Positions 7,857-15,138 of a DNA stretch of 64,000 nucleotides are shown in pieces (within the stretch, counting starts at the first letter, position 1; every line of letters begins with the position of its first letter). The notes beneath the pieces are model-generated. The model searched no databases, was not told the DNA's origin, and was given only the letters and a program-made list of their open reading frames with translations. Made by a program: the position numbers and the translations under genes. The DNA is taken from positions 1 through 64,000 of the forward strand of contig JBMORO010000040.1 in assembly GCA_049322295.1 (NCBI GenBank). Direction: 5' to 3'. The DNA is from JBMORO01 sp049322295 (GTDB taxonomy: Bacteria > Patescibacteriota > Minisyncoccia > RBG-13-40-8-A).

Positions 7857-7903
7857 TTAAATATCTCCTTTCTTTTTTAATTTATTTAAAGAACAGTTTT
7901 TAA

Positions 7904-7974
7904 CTGCCGGGCTAGGATTCGGACCTAGATGCCATGGTTCAGAGCCATGTATCCTACCATTAGATGACCCGGCA
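7904..7974 (-). tRNA. tRNA-Gln (CTG anticodon)
   Basis: The minus strand folds as a cloverleaf: acceptor TGCCGGG/CCCGGCA, D-arm containing AATGGTAGGA, anticodon loop CTCTGAA and T-arm CTAGG-TCCGAAT-CCTAG. The anticodon CTG reads Gln CAG. The discriminator base is G and CCA is not encoded. Confidence 0.9.
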
Positions 7975-8000
7975 ATATTTAGAAAATAAAAACCCAAATA

Positions 8001-8046
8001 AATTAGGTTAATTAGGCCAATTAGAAATTAGAATAATTAGAAATTC
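8001..8046. repeat. AATTAG-rich repeat downstream of ftsX
   Basis: Several copies of AATTAG or its variants (AATTAGGTTAATTAGG, AATTAGAAATTAGAATAATT) lie between ftsX and tRNA-Gln. A similar, longer tract follows prfB at 9651-9760, so related repeats flank ftsEX. Confidence 0.6.
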
Positions 8047-8052
8047 TCTGAT

Positions 8053-8961
8053 TTACTCTTTCAAATATTTTCTCACCGCGATTAAGCTACTAAAGCCACC
8101 TAAAAATACTCCTACAATTAAAAGCAATAGGAAAAAGGATAATAAATTGGTTTTAAAATATAAGAAAATATCGCCGATGGGTAGAAAACTAGAAACTTTA
8201 GGTGAAACAAAATAGAAAATTGGATATAAAATAGCAGTCGCGACAATAGTAGCTACTAAACCATAGAGAATACCTTCAATAAAAAATGGACCACGGATAA
8301 ACCACTTACTTGCCCCGACTAATTTCATAACATTAATTTCCTCTCGAGAACTATAAATAGCTAAACGGATAGCATTAAAGGTTACCAAAAATACAATCAA
8401 GGCCAAAAGCAAACTTAATCCCCAGCCCCCGGTTTTAACATCCCCTATAATTTTGTTTAGTTTATCTATCACTTCCTTATTTTGCATATAATTGACCTTA
8501 TCAATAATGTCTTTATAATAAACACTTTCCAAAAATTGATTTATACTAGCATACTGATTAGCTTCTCTGGCTTTGATGTTTAAACTTGCCTCCAGAGGAT
8601 TAAATTCTAATTCTTCTAAACTCTGAAGTAAAACCGGATTATCTTTATGTTTTTCTTTAAATTTTATTAAGGCCTCATTCTGAGAAACATAGGTAGTACT
8701 CTCTACTTCTTGTAATTCCTCGAGTTGAGATTGAACTTTTAGAATTTCTTCCTCTGATGTATCCAATTTGAAATAAACACTGATATCTATTTTACCTTTA
8801 AGATTATCCAAGACCGCATTAGCTACTACATTAACCATCAATAAAACGGAAATAACCAAAAGAGTTAGGGTCATAATACTAACTGTAGCTGTAGAAAGCC
8901 AGCCATTGCGCCAAAAATTCGTTAATCCCCATTTTATTATTCTTTTAAGTGAAGCAAACAT
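8053..8961 (-). CDS. ftsX: Cell division ABC-type protein FtsX
   Basis: FtsX is the membrane partner of FtsE; the complex controls peptidoglycan hydrolases at the septum. I place the start at MFASLKRIIKWG, one base after the ftsE stop; an in-frame upstream start would add 10 residues. The 302 residues have one N-terminal helix (about 24-50), a large extracellular domain with KIDISVYFKLD, then three helices with the FtsX-domain motif SREEINVMKLVGASKWFIRGPF between them. Length and topology are normal. It is the downstream gene of the ftsE-ftsX pair. Confidence 0.92.
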   Translation of the reverse strand: MFASLKRIIKWGLTNFWRNGWLSTATVSIMTLTLLVISVLLMVNVVANAVLDNLKGKIDISVYFKLDTSEEEILKVQSQLEELQEVESTTYVSQNEALIKFKEKHKDNPVLLQSLEELEFNPLEASLNIKAREANQYASINQFLESVYYKDIIDKVNYMQNKEVIDKLNKIIGDVKTGGWGLSLLLALIVFLVTFNAIRLAIYSSREEINVMKLVGASKWFIRGPFFIEGILYGLVATIVATAILYPIFYFVSPKVSSFLPIGDIFLYFKTNLLSFFLLLLIVGVFLGGFSSLIAVRKYLKE

Positions 8962-8962
8962 A

Positions 8963-9643
8963 TTAAACGATATAGCGGCCATTCTCTTCATCCCTGATTA
9001 CTCGGCCGCGGTCTAAACTTATTACTCGCCTACCTAGGGCATTAATTATTTCTCGGTCATGAGTAGCTAAAATCACAGTTGTTCCCAACTCGTTAATTCG
9101 ACAAAGCAATCTTATTATATCCCAAGTATGAAGAGGATCAAGATTTCCAGTTGGTTCGTCAGCTAATAAAATATCTGGTTTATGAATTAAGGCCCGACCA
9201 ATAGCTACTCTTTGTTTTTCTCCACCCGAAAGCTGACAAGGAAAATTATCAGCCTTATCAACCAACTCAACTAAACTCAAAATCTGAGGTACATCCTCGG
9301 CTATTTCTTCTTCTGACCGACCGCCGACTTCCATAGCAAAAGCAATATTTTCGTAAGCAGTTTTGTTGGGTAGTAACTTAAAATCTTGAAAAATAGCCCC
9401 GATTTTTCTCCGATAAGCCGGTATTTCCCTCTCTTTTAAATTTTTTATATTTTTGCTATTAACCAATATTTCTCCCTCGCTCGGTTCCTCCTCCCTTAAT
9501 AGTAATCTTAAAAGAGTAGTTTTGCCAGCGCCTGAGCGGCCGACAATAGAAACAAATTCTTTAGGTTTTACAATAAAGGTTACCTCTTTTAAGGCAATAC
9601 AATCACCAGGATAATATTTAGAAATATTTTTAAATTCAATCAC
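8963..9643 (-). CDS. ftsE: Cell division ATP-binding protein FtsE
   Basis: The 226-residue protein starts at GTG and is a complete ABC ATPase: Walker A GRSGAGKTT (about 35-43), Q-loop IFQDFKLLP, signature LSGGEKQR, Walker B ILLADEPTGNLD and switch His in ATHDRE. FtsE drives FtsX at the division site. It precedes ftsX with nearly no spacing, which supports the assignment over generic LolD/MacB-type ATPases. Confidence 0.93.
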   Translation of the reverse strand: MIEFKNISKYYPGDCIALKEVTFIVKPKEFVSIVGRSGAGKTTLLRLLLREEEPSEGEILVNSKNIKNLKEREIPAYRRKIGAIFQDFKLLPNKTAYENIAFAMEVGGRSEEEIAEDVPQILSLVELVDKADNFPCQLSGGEKQRVAIGRALIHKPDILLADEPTGNLDPLHTWDIIRLLCRINELGTTVILATHDREIINALGRRVISLDRGRVIRDEENGRYIV

Positions 9644-9650
9644 CTGTGAA

Positions 9651-9760
9651 AATTTCTAATTTCTAATTGCTCTAATTATTCTAATCAAATCCCAATTACC
9701 AATGATTAAATGTCTAAATTTTAGGTTAATTAGAAATTAGGTTAATTAGGTTAATTTTAA
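9651..9760. repeat. AATTAG / CTAATT inverted repeat tract between prfB and ftsE
   Basis: The left half has copies of TTTCTAATT and CTAATCAAATCCCAATT, the right half AATTAGAAATTAGGTTAATT, so the tract can fold on itself. The last part overlaps the 3' end of prfB. The left-half motifs reappear inside tsaD (12487-12522). Confidence 0.6.
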
Positions 9761-10793
9761 TCTAATTTCGGCTTCTATAAACTTATCCAAGTCCCCATCC
9801 AAAACTGATTCTGGATCTGAACTTTCTATCTCGGTTCGATGGTCTTTTACCATCTTGTAAGGATGAAGAACATAGGAACGAATTTGGCTTCCCCATTCAG
9901 CTGATGGTATTTCTCCTCTTAGCTCGGTTTTCTCTTTTTCTCTTTCTTGTAATTTCTTCTGGTAAATCTTAGTATAAAGAAGTTTTAAAGCTCTCTCTCT
10001 ATTTTGGGCTTGACTTCTTTCACTTTGGCAAGAAACAACAATACTGGTTGGCAAATGAGTAATTCTAACTGCGGTTGCCCGCATATTGACATTCTGGCCA
10101 CCTGGACCAGAAGAACGAAAAGTATCGATTTTTAAATCATTTGGTTTTATTTCAATCTCTTTGGTTATATCCTCGCCAATTTCTGGTAAAACTTCAACTA
10201 AAGCAAAGGAGGTGTGGCGTAAATTATCAGCATTAAAAGGCGACAATCTAACCAATCGATGAACACCATTTTCTCCTTTTAAATAGCCATAAGCATAAGG
10301 ACCAGAAATTTCAATTGTAGCAGATTTTATTCCGGCTTCTTGACCATAATTGATATCAAGGATTTTGGCTTTAAAATTATGGTCTTCAGCATAACGGGAA
10401 TACATTCTTAACAGCATATTTGCCCAATCTTGAGCTTCAGTTCCTCCGGCTCCAGAATAAATTGATAGAATGGCATTTTTCTTATCGTATTTGCCAGAAA
10501 AAAGGGCTTTAAATTCTGCTTTTTTAAATCGTTCCTCCCAGGCCGATAATTCTGATACATTCCTTATTTCCAGCAATTCTTTTTCTAATTTCTCCCAAAC
10601 ATCGACTTCTTCTTTCAATTCTGCTAATTCAGAACTGATTTTAGCTGCTTTTTTGTGGTCTTTCCAAAAATCTTTTTCTTGAACTAATTTCTCTAATTCA
10701 ATTATCCTTTTCTTCTTTTTACCTATTTCAAAGACAGTCCGCCATCTGACGGGTTTTATTTTTTAACTCTTCGATTTTCTCCTGAATTTCCAT
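9746..10793 (-). CDS. prfB: Peptide chain release factor 2, with programmed +1 frameshift
   Basis: RF2 ends translation at UGA and UAA. The first 21 codons, from ATG 10793, end with CTT TGA; skipping one T continues as EIGKKKKRIIELEKLVQEKDFW and gives a 348-residue protein. This is the classical RF2 autoregulatory frameshift. The main part has RLVRLSPF (the SPF stop-recognition motif of RF2), SSGPGGQNVN (GGQ catalytic motif), SERSQAQNRERAL and a normal C terminus. The internal Shine-Dalgarno-like stimulator before the slip site is weak (GGCGGA). Confidence 0.95.
10728..10733 (-). promoter_or_regulatory. RF2 programmed frameshift site CTT TGA
   Basis: CTT (Leu) is followed by an in-frame TGA; the downstream RF2 sequence is in the +1 frame. 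When RF2 is scarce the ribosome pauses and slips, making more RF2. Conservation of this site shows that UGA acts as a stop here. Confidence 0.92.
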
Positions 10794-10821
10794 GGTTCTT
10801 TTATCATATATCATAACTGAA

Positions 10822-10866
10822 AAAAAATTAAAAAACAACCCCCACTACCAAAATTTGGTGTGGGGG
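10822..10866 (-). terminator. Rho-independent terminator of the 85-residue gene, made from a dispersed palindrome
   Basis: On the minus strand CCCCCACACCAAA pairs with TTTGGTAGTGGGGG and is followed by TTGTTTTTTAATTTTTTTT. The stem is a near copy of the palindrome at 4296-4322. It separates the 85-residue gene from prfB. Confidence 0.8.
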
Positions 10867-10884
10867 TAAAAGACAAGCCACATT

Positions 10885-11142
10885 TTATTGCGACTCGTTT
10901 GTTTCTTCTTGCTTCCTCCTTAATTCTTCCAGCTCCCAATACAACTTATTTCTCTTTTCTTTCAACTCATCAATGTAATCTTTTAGGTCGTCAATATCTC
11001 TGCACCCATAACCTTTTAGAACTTTCTCCAGCACTTTCCAATCCTTGAGCCTTTTCCTGGTCTCCTTATTACAGAAAAGACTATCACAAATAGGTTGATC
11101 AGGATCTTTTAAGAGTGTCTCACAAATAAGACAAGTAGTCAT
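10885..11142 (-). CDS. Small Cys-containing coiled-coil protein of unknown function
   Basis: An AAGGAGGAG ribosome binding site six bases upstream supports the ATG. The 85 residues start with MTTCLICETLLKD and continue with PICDSLFCNKETRKR, an arrangement of four Cys residues that could form a small zinc site, followed by a highly charged helix (ELKEKRNKLYWELEELRRK). I do not recognise a family. It is transcribed after the tRNA cluster and has its own terminator. Confidence 0.65.
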   Translation of the reverse strand: MTTCLICETLLKDPDQPICDSLFCNKETRKRLKDWKVLEKVLKGYGCRDIDDLKDYIDELKEKRNKLYWELEELRRKQEETNESQ

Positions 11143-11169
11143 TTCTCCTCCTTTTTTAAAAAATCAGAA

Positions 11170-11241
11170 AGCCGAGGGTGAGATTCGAACTCACGACCTT
11201 TGCTTTACGAAAGCACTGCTCTACCACTAAGCTACCTCGGC
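11170..11241 (-). tRNA. tRNA-Thr (CGT anticodon)
   Basis: The minus strand gives acceptor GCCGAGG/CCTCGGC, D-arm GCTTAGTGGTAGAGC, anticodon loop TTCGTAA and T-arm GTGAG-TTCGAAT-CTCAC. Anticodon CGT reads Thr ACG. CCA is not encoded. It is the last of three clustered tRNA genes. Confidence 0.92.
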
Positions 11242-11248
11242 TCGATAT

Positions 11249-11319
11249 AGCGGGATACCAGAATCGAACTGGCAACTCTTCCTTGGGAAGGAAGTGTATT
11301 ACCACTATACTAATCCCGC
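11249..11319 (-). tRNA. tRNA-Gly (CCC anticodon)
   Basis: Acceptor GCGGGAT/ATCCCGC, D-arm GTATAGTGGTAATAC, anticodon stem-loop CTTCC-TTCCCAA-GGAAG and T-loop TTCGATT form a complete cloverleaf. Anticodon CCC reads GGG. CCA is not encoded. Confidence 0.92.
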
Positions 11320-11325
11320 AATAAA

Positions 11326-11397
11326 TAGCCCCGAGGGGAATTGAACCCCTGTTAGCAGATTGAAAATCTGCTGTCCTAACCACTAGACGACAGGGCC
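11326..11397 (-). tRNA. tRNA-Glu (TTC anticodon)
   Basis: The cloverleaf has acceptor GGCCCTG paired with CGGGGCT (ending in a G-U pair), D-arm GTCTAGTGGTTAGGAC, anticodon loop TTTTCAA and T-arm AGGGG-TTCAATT-CCCCT. Anticodon TTC reads Glu. CCA is not encoded. It is the first gene of the cluster. Confidence 0.93.
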
Positions 11398-11444
11398 ATA
11401 GGTATTTTTAAAATACCACAAATATCTGAATCTGGCAATATTTT

Positions 11445-11801
11445 TTAATGTCTGTAAAAATTTCTGTACCTTATCTTCTTGGCTTTAAAAAATGATTTAC
11501 AAAAATTTTTGGCTTTATTAACGCTAAATCTTTTACAAGTAAAAATATCTATAAAAGCCCGCAAGCCGAATTCATCTAAATGAACTGTAATGGTTGAAGT
11601 TTCAATAAATTGCATAGAAGAATAACCCTCCAAATTTCCTTGACCAAATCTCTTAATAATTGGTTTACCATAGGAGACCATTCTAATCTCTTTACACAAT
11701 TTATTATTGAATTCCCTCAACTTTTGAGGATTGGTTAATAAATTATATTCACATCCCGATAAATCTATTAAAAGTGTCTGCCCCCAAATTTTATTTTTCA
11801 T
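11445..11801 (-). CDS. S-adenosylmethionine decarboxylase-like (SpeD family) protein
   Basis: The 118-residue protein has the size and layout of prokaryotic SpeD, which makes aminopropyl donor for spermidine after self-cleavage at a Ser that becomes pyruvoyl. Here the region reads FIETSTITVHLDE, followed by FIDIFTC. Aligned to the usual ESHISIH...FTC pattern, the cleavage Ser and the FTC Cys are kept, but the preceding Glu and the following His are both Thr. Processing may therefore be altered or lost. It is divergent from tsaD and no other polyamine gene is in the window. Confidence 0.65.
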   Translation of the reverse strand: MKNKIWGQTLLIDLSGCEYNLLTNPQKLREFNNKLCKEIRMVSYGKPIIKRFGQGNLEGYSSMQFIETSTITVHLDEFGLRAFIDIFTCKRFSVNKAKNFCKSFFKAKKIRYRNFYRH

Positions 11802-11825
11802 ATTTTAAAAATTTATTTAAAAAAA

Positions 11826-11854
11826 TTGCCTAAAGTCCAACCTTTTGATATTAT
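11826..11854 (+). promoter_or_regulatory. Predicted tsaD promoter giving a leaderless mRNA
   Basis: TTGCCT (11826-11831) and TATTAT (11849-11854) are separated by exactly 17 bp. The A of the tsaD ATG is the seventh base after the -10 box, where transcription should begin, and no Shine-Dalgarno sequence is present. Confidence 0.65.
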
Positions 11855-11860
11855 TATACC

Positions 11861-12973
11861 ATGCTTATCCTTGGAATAGAAACATCTTGCGATGATACAG
11901 GAATAGCAATTGTAGAAGCAGATGAACGCAGATCAAAACGCGGATTAACGCGGATTTTTAATATTAAGTCAAATATTGTATCTTCTCAAATAAAAACTCA
12001 CGCCCCATTCGGCGGGGTGGTGCCTAATTTGGCTGCTCGAGAACACTTGAAAAATATTGAACCCTGCCTGAAAACAGCTCTAAAAGAAGCAAATCTTGGA
12101 ATGAAAGATGTCGACTTAATTGCCGTAACCGCTGGACCTGGTCTAATCCCCTCGCTTTTAATCGGAGTAAATTTTGCTAAGGCTTTGGCGTATAAATATA
12201 ATAAACCGATTATTGGAGTTAATCATATTGAAGCACACGTCATCGCGGCCATATTAAGTAATAGTATTCAGTATTCAAGAAACATTTTTCCAGCCGTGGC
12301 ACTGGTAGTGTCAGGCGGGCACACGCAACTGGTTTTAATGGAAAAGCTTGGAAAATATAGAATTATTGGTGAAACCAGAGATGACGCAGCTGGAGAATGT
12401 TTTGACAAAGTAGCCAAACTTTTGCGGCTATCATATCCTGGCGGACCCGCTATCGCTAAAGAAGCCGCGAAAGCAATGACTAATGACCAATTTCTAATTT
12501 CTAATCAAATCCCAATTCCTAAATTACCACGGCCGATGATAGAGCATAAAAATTATGATTTTTCTTTCTCTGGATTAAAAACAGCAGTTCTTTACCTGGT
12601 AAGAGATATAAAACAAAAATACCAACTTTTTTCCGATCGAGCAAAAGATGGTATAAACATTATTCCGAAAATTTGTGCTGAGGTTCAGCAAGCAATAATT
12701 GATGTTCTAATTGAAAAAACTTTAAGAGCAGCCAAAGAATACAAAGCTAAAACAGTAATTTTGTCTGGTGGCGTAGCAGCCAACAGCGAGTTGCGCAGGC
12801 AATTCGAATTAAAAATCAAAAGTGAAGAATTAAAAACCAATTTTCTCATTCCAAAGTTAAAACTCTGCACTGACAACGGCGCAATGATTGCCATAACTGG
12901 CTATCTTAATCGGAAACAAATGACAAAAAAATACGATAAAATTAGAGCTAATGCTAATTTGCGGATTGGCTAA
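11861..12973 (+). CDS. tsaD: tRNA N6-threonylcarbamoyladenosine synthase TsaD
   Basis: TsaD transfers threonylcarbamoyl to A37 of ANN-decoding tRNAs together with TsaB and TsaE. The 370-residue protein has LGIETSCDDTGIAI, GGVVPNLAAREH, the metal motif NHIEAHVIAAIL (HxxxH), VSGGHTQLV, YPGGPAIAKEA, DFSFSGLKTAV, LSGGVAANSELR and CTDNGAMIA. Two segments that typical TsaD lacks are present: about 20 residues after IAIVEAD (ERRSKRGLTRIFNIKSN) and about 15 residues before LPRPM (MTNDQFLISNQIPIPK). Both are encoded by repeat-like DNA. The enzyme core looks intact. Confidence 0.96.
   Translation: MLILGIETSCDDTGIAIVEADERRSKRGLTRIFNIKSNIVSSQIKTHAPFGGVVPNLAAREHLKNIEPCLKTALKEANLGMKDVDLIAVTAGPGLIPSLLIGVNFAKALAYKYNKPIIGVNHIEAHVIAAILSNSIQYSRNIFPAVALVVSGGHTQLVLMEKLGKYRIIGETRDDAAGECFDKVAKLLRLSYPGGPAIAKEAAKAMTNDQFLISNQIPIPKLPRPMIEHKNYDFSFSGLKTAVLYLVRDIKQKYQLFSDRAKDGINIIPKICAEVQQAIIDVLIEKTLRAAKEYKAKTVILSGGVAANSELRRQFELKIKSEELKTNFLIPKLKLCTDNGAMIAITGYLNRKQMTKKYDKIRANANLRIG
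11918..11959. repeat. In-frame repeat in the N-terminal part of tsaD
   Basis: The segment contains related units GCAGATGAACGCAGATC and CGCGGATTAACGCGGATTT. It encodes the extra ERRSKRGLTRIF segment missing from typical TsaD, so it appears to be an inserted repeat that kept the frame. Confidence 0.55.
12487..12522. repeat. In-frame repeat in tsaD shared with an intergenic tract
   Basis: CAATTTCTAATTTCTAAT followed by CAAATCCCAATT matches the intergenic tract at 9651-9690 except for a 16-18-bp deletion. It encodes QFLISNQIPIP, placed where typical TsaD has a short loop before FPRPM. Confidence 0.65.
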
Positions 12974-12993
12974 AAAAATGAGATAATTAAACC

Positions 12994-15138
12994 ATGACCG
13001 AAATTCCTAAGGCCTATGAGCCGAAAAATGTGGAGGATAAAATTTATAACCTTTGGGAAAAAGGTAAATTTTTTATGCCCCGCCTTCGCCAAGGCTTCGG
13101 CGGGCAAGCCCGTAAGAAACCTTTTGTTGTGGCTATTCCTCCCCCAAACATTACTGGCTCTTTACATATGGGTCATGCTTTAAATAATACGATTCAAGAT
13201 GTAGTTACCCGATACCATCGGATGAATCAAGAACCAACTCTCTGGATTCCGGGTACAGATCATGCTGGAATAGCTACTCAAAATGTAGTGGAAAAGGAAT
13301 TAAAAAAAGAAGGATTAACCCGGCACTCATTGGGACGAGAAAAATTTATTAAAAGAGTTTGGCAGTGGAAAGAAAAATATGGAAATCTAATTTTAGAACA
13401 GCTTAAAAAATTGGGCTGTTCCTGCGATTGGTCAAGAACCAGATTTACTTTGGATAAGGATTACGTAAAAGCGGTTAAAACTGCTTTTCTCCATTATTAT
13501 AAAAAGGGTTGGATTTATCAGGGACCGAGGATTGTAAATTGGTGTCCCAGATGCACTACTGCTATTTCGGATATTGAAGTTAAGTATGTACCACGTAAGA
13601 CAAAGTTGTGGTATTTGCGATATCCAATATCAGGAGGTTCGACCTCCCAAAATTACGATAATATTAGGAGGTCGAACCTCCAAAAATTTATCGTAGTTGC
13701 TACTACGCGCCCGGAAACCATGCTTGGAGATACGGCGGTGGCGGTTAATCCAAAGGATACAAGATACAAAAATCTAATTGGCAGAAAAGCTATTTTGCCA
13801 TTAATGAATAGAGAAATCCCAATTATTACCGATAGATTAGTTGATACTGAATTCGGCACCGGAGCAGTAAAAATTACCCCTGCCCATGATGCTACTGATA
13901 ATAAAATTGGGAAGGCACATAAATTAGAAATTATAAATGTTATTGGCGAGGATGGAAAAATGACCAAAGAAGCGGGCAAGTATGCTGGTTTAAATATTGT
14001 AGAAGCCAGAAATAAAATAATCAAAGATCTTAAAAAACAAAATCTTCTGGAAAAAGAAGAAGATTACGAACATTCTTTGGCTATTTGTAGTAGATGTGAA
14101 AATTCAATTGAGCCCTTAATCTCTAAACAGTGGTTTTTAAAAATGGATGAATTAGCCAAGCCAGCGATAAAGGTAGTTAAAGAAAATAAAATAAAATTTA
14201 TACCAGTTCGCTATAAAAAAGTTTATTTGGATTGGATGGAAAATGTTGAGGATTGGTGTATTTCTCGTCAACTCTGGTGGGGACACAAAATTCCTATCAA
14301 GAGTTCAACCGATGTTTTGGATACGTGGTTTTCTTCAGCCCTCTGGCCATTTGCTACTCTCGGTTGGCCTGAAAAAACCAAAGATTTTAAAATGTTTTAC
14401 CCAACAACTTTTCTTTCTACTGCTCAAGATATTATTTATCTCTGGGTAGCCAGAATGATATTCTCTAGTCTAGAATTTTGTAAAACTATCCCCTTTAAAG
14501 ATGTCTATATTCACGCCACGGTTCTTAATATTGAGGGGAGACGATTAAGCAAATCTTTAGGTATTATAATTGACCCCCTTGATCTAATTAATAAATATGG
14601 AGCCGATGCTACTCGCTTTGGCTTACTTTATCTTACTAGCCGCGACCAACAAGCAATAAGATTTTCTGAAGATGCAATTAAAGCCAGTCGTAATTTCGCT
14701 AATAAAATTTGGAATATAAATCGGTTCATTCAAATGAACCGACAAGCACTAAATCCCAAATCTCAAACTTTAGCGGATAGATGGATTTTGAGCCGACTAA
14801 ATACAGTAATTAAAGAAATTACTCAAAAAATACAAAACTATCAATTGGGCGAGGCGGCTCGTCAACTTTATGATTTTATTTGGCACGAGTACGCTGACTG
14901 GTATATAGAAATCAGTAAGCTTCAAAAAACAAATTTAAATCCCCAGATTTTCAAAACTATTCTTAAACTTCTTCATCCTTTTATGCCTTTTATTACCGAG
15001 TATATCTGGCAAATGAGTTACAAGAATGAGAAACCACTAATAATTTCTGGGTGGCCAAAATGTAATAAAACATTGATTGATAAAAAAGCAGAAGCAGAAT
15101 TTGAGAAAAATAAACAAAAATTAAGAAATAAACAATGA
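12994..15138 (+). CDS. valS: Valyl-tRNA synthetase (compact)
   Basis: The enzyme charges tRNA-Val. The 714 residues include PPPNITGSLHMGHAL (class I HIGH-type motif, 58-61), WIPGTDHAGIATQ, the editing region TTRPETMLGDTAVAVNP and GTGAVKITPAHD, QLWWGHKIP, DVLDTWFSSALWPFATLGWP and RLSKSLG (KMSKS variant). It is much shorter than the roughly 880-950 residues of common ValS: the C-terminal coiled coil is absent, and the cysteine-rich segment usually found between GHKIP and DVLDTW is reduced to KSST. Two in-frame palindromes add PRLRQGFGGQA near the N terminus and GGSTSQNYDNIRRSN before the editing domain. It follows tsaD by 20 bp. Confidence 0.95.
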   Translation: MTEIPKAYEPKNVEDKIYNLWEKGKFFMPRLRQGFGGQARKKPFVVAIPPPNITGSLHMGHALNNTIQDVVTRYHRMNQEPTLWIPGTDHAGIATQNVVEKELKKEGLTRHSLGREKFIKRVWQWKEKYGNLILEQLKKLGCSCDWSRTRFTLDKDYVKAVKTAFLHYYKKGWIYQGPRIVNWCPRCTTAISDIEVKYVPRKTKLWYLRYPISGGSTSQNYDNIRRSNLQKFIVVATTRPETMLGDTAVAVNPKDTRYKNLIGRKAILPLMNREIPIITDRLVDTEFGTGAVKITPAHDATDNKIGKAHKLEIINVIGEDGKMTKEAGKYAGLNIVEARNKIIKDLKKQNLLEKEEDYEHSLAICSRCENSIEPLISKQWFLKMDELAKPAIKVVKENKIKFIPVRYKKVYLDWMENVEDWCISRQLWWGHKIPIKSSTDVLDTWFSSALWPFATLGWPEKTKDFKMFYPTTFLSTAQDIIYLWVARMIFSSLEFCKTIPFKDVYIHATVLNIEGRRLSKSLGIIIDPLDLINKYGADATRFGLLYLTSRDQQAIRFSEDAIKASRNFANKIWNINRFIQMNRQALNPKSQTLADRWILSRLNTVIKEITQKIQNYQLGEAARQLYDFIWHEYADWYIEISKLQKTNLNPQIFKTILKLLHPFMPFITEYIWQMSYKNEKPLIISGWPKCNKTLIDKKAEAEFEKNKQKLRNKQ
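13077..13104. repeat. In-frame hairpin in valS encoding the LRQGFGGQA peptide
   Basis: CCCGCC and GGCGGG pair around TTCGCCAAGGCTTC in a GC-rich block inside an AT-rich gene. The encoded PRLRQGFGGQA lies between the N-terminal helix and the PPPNITG block and is absent from typical ValS. Confidence 0.75.
13633..13681. repeat. In-frame palindrome in valS with 15-bp arms
   Basis: GGAGGTTCGACCTCC (13633-13647) and its exact complement (13667-13681) flank a 19-bp AT-rich centre. Each arm is itself nearly palindromic. It encodes GGSTSQNYDNIRRSNLQ just before the editing-domain motif TTRPETM. Confidence 0.8.

Noticed and set aside
10728..10730. In-frame TGA considered as evidence for UGA recoding
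   Set aside because: It is the standard RF2 frameshift site; RF2 is present and pilC ends in TGA, so UGA is a stop.
13653..14024. Open frame of 123 codons opposite valS
   Set aside because: It is antisense to the conserved editing domain with no start signal or recognisable domain.
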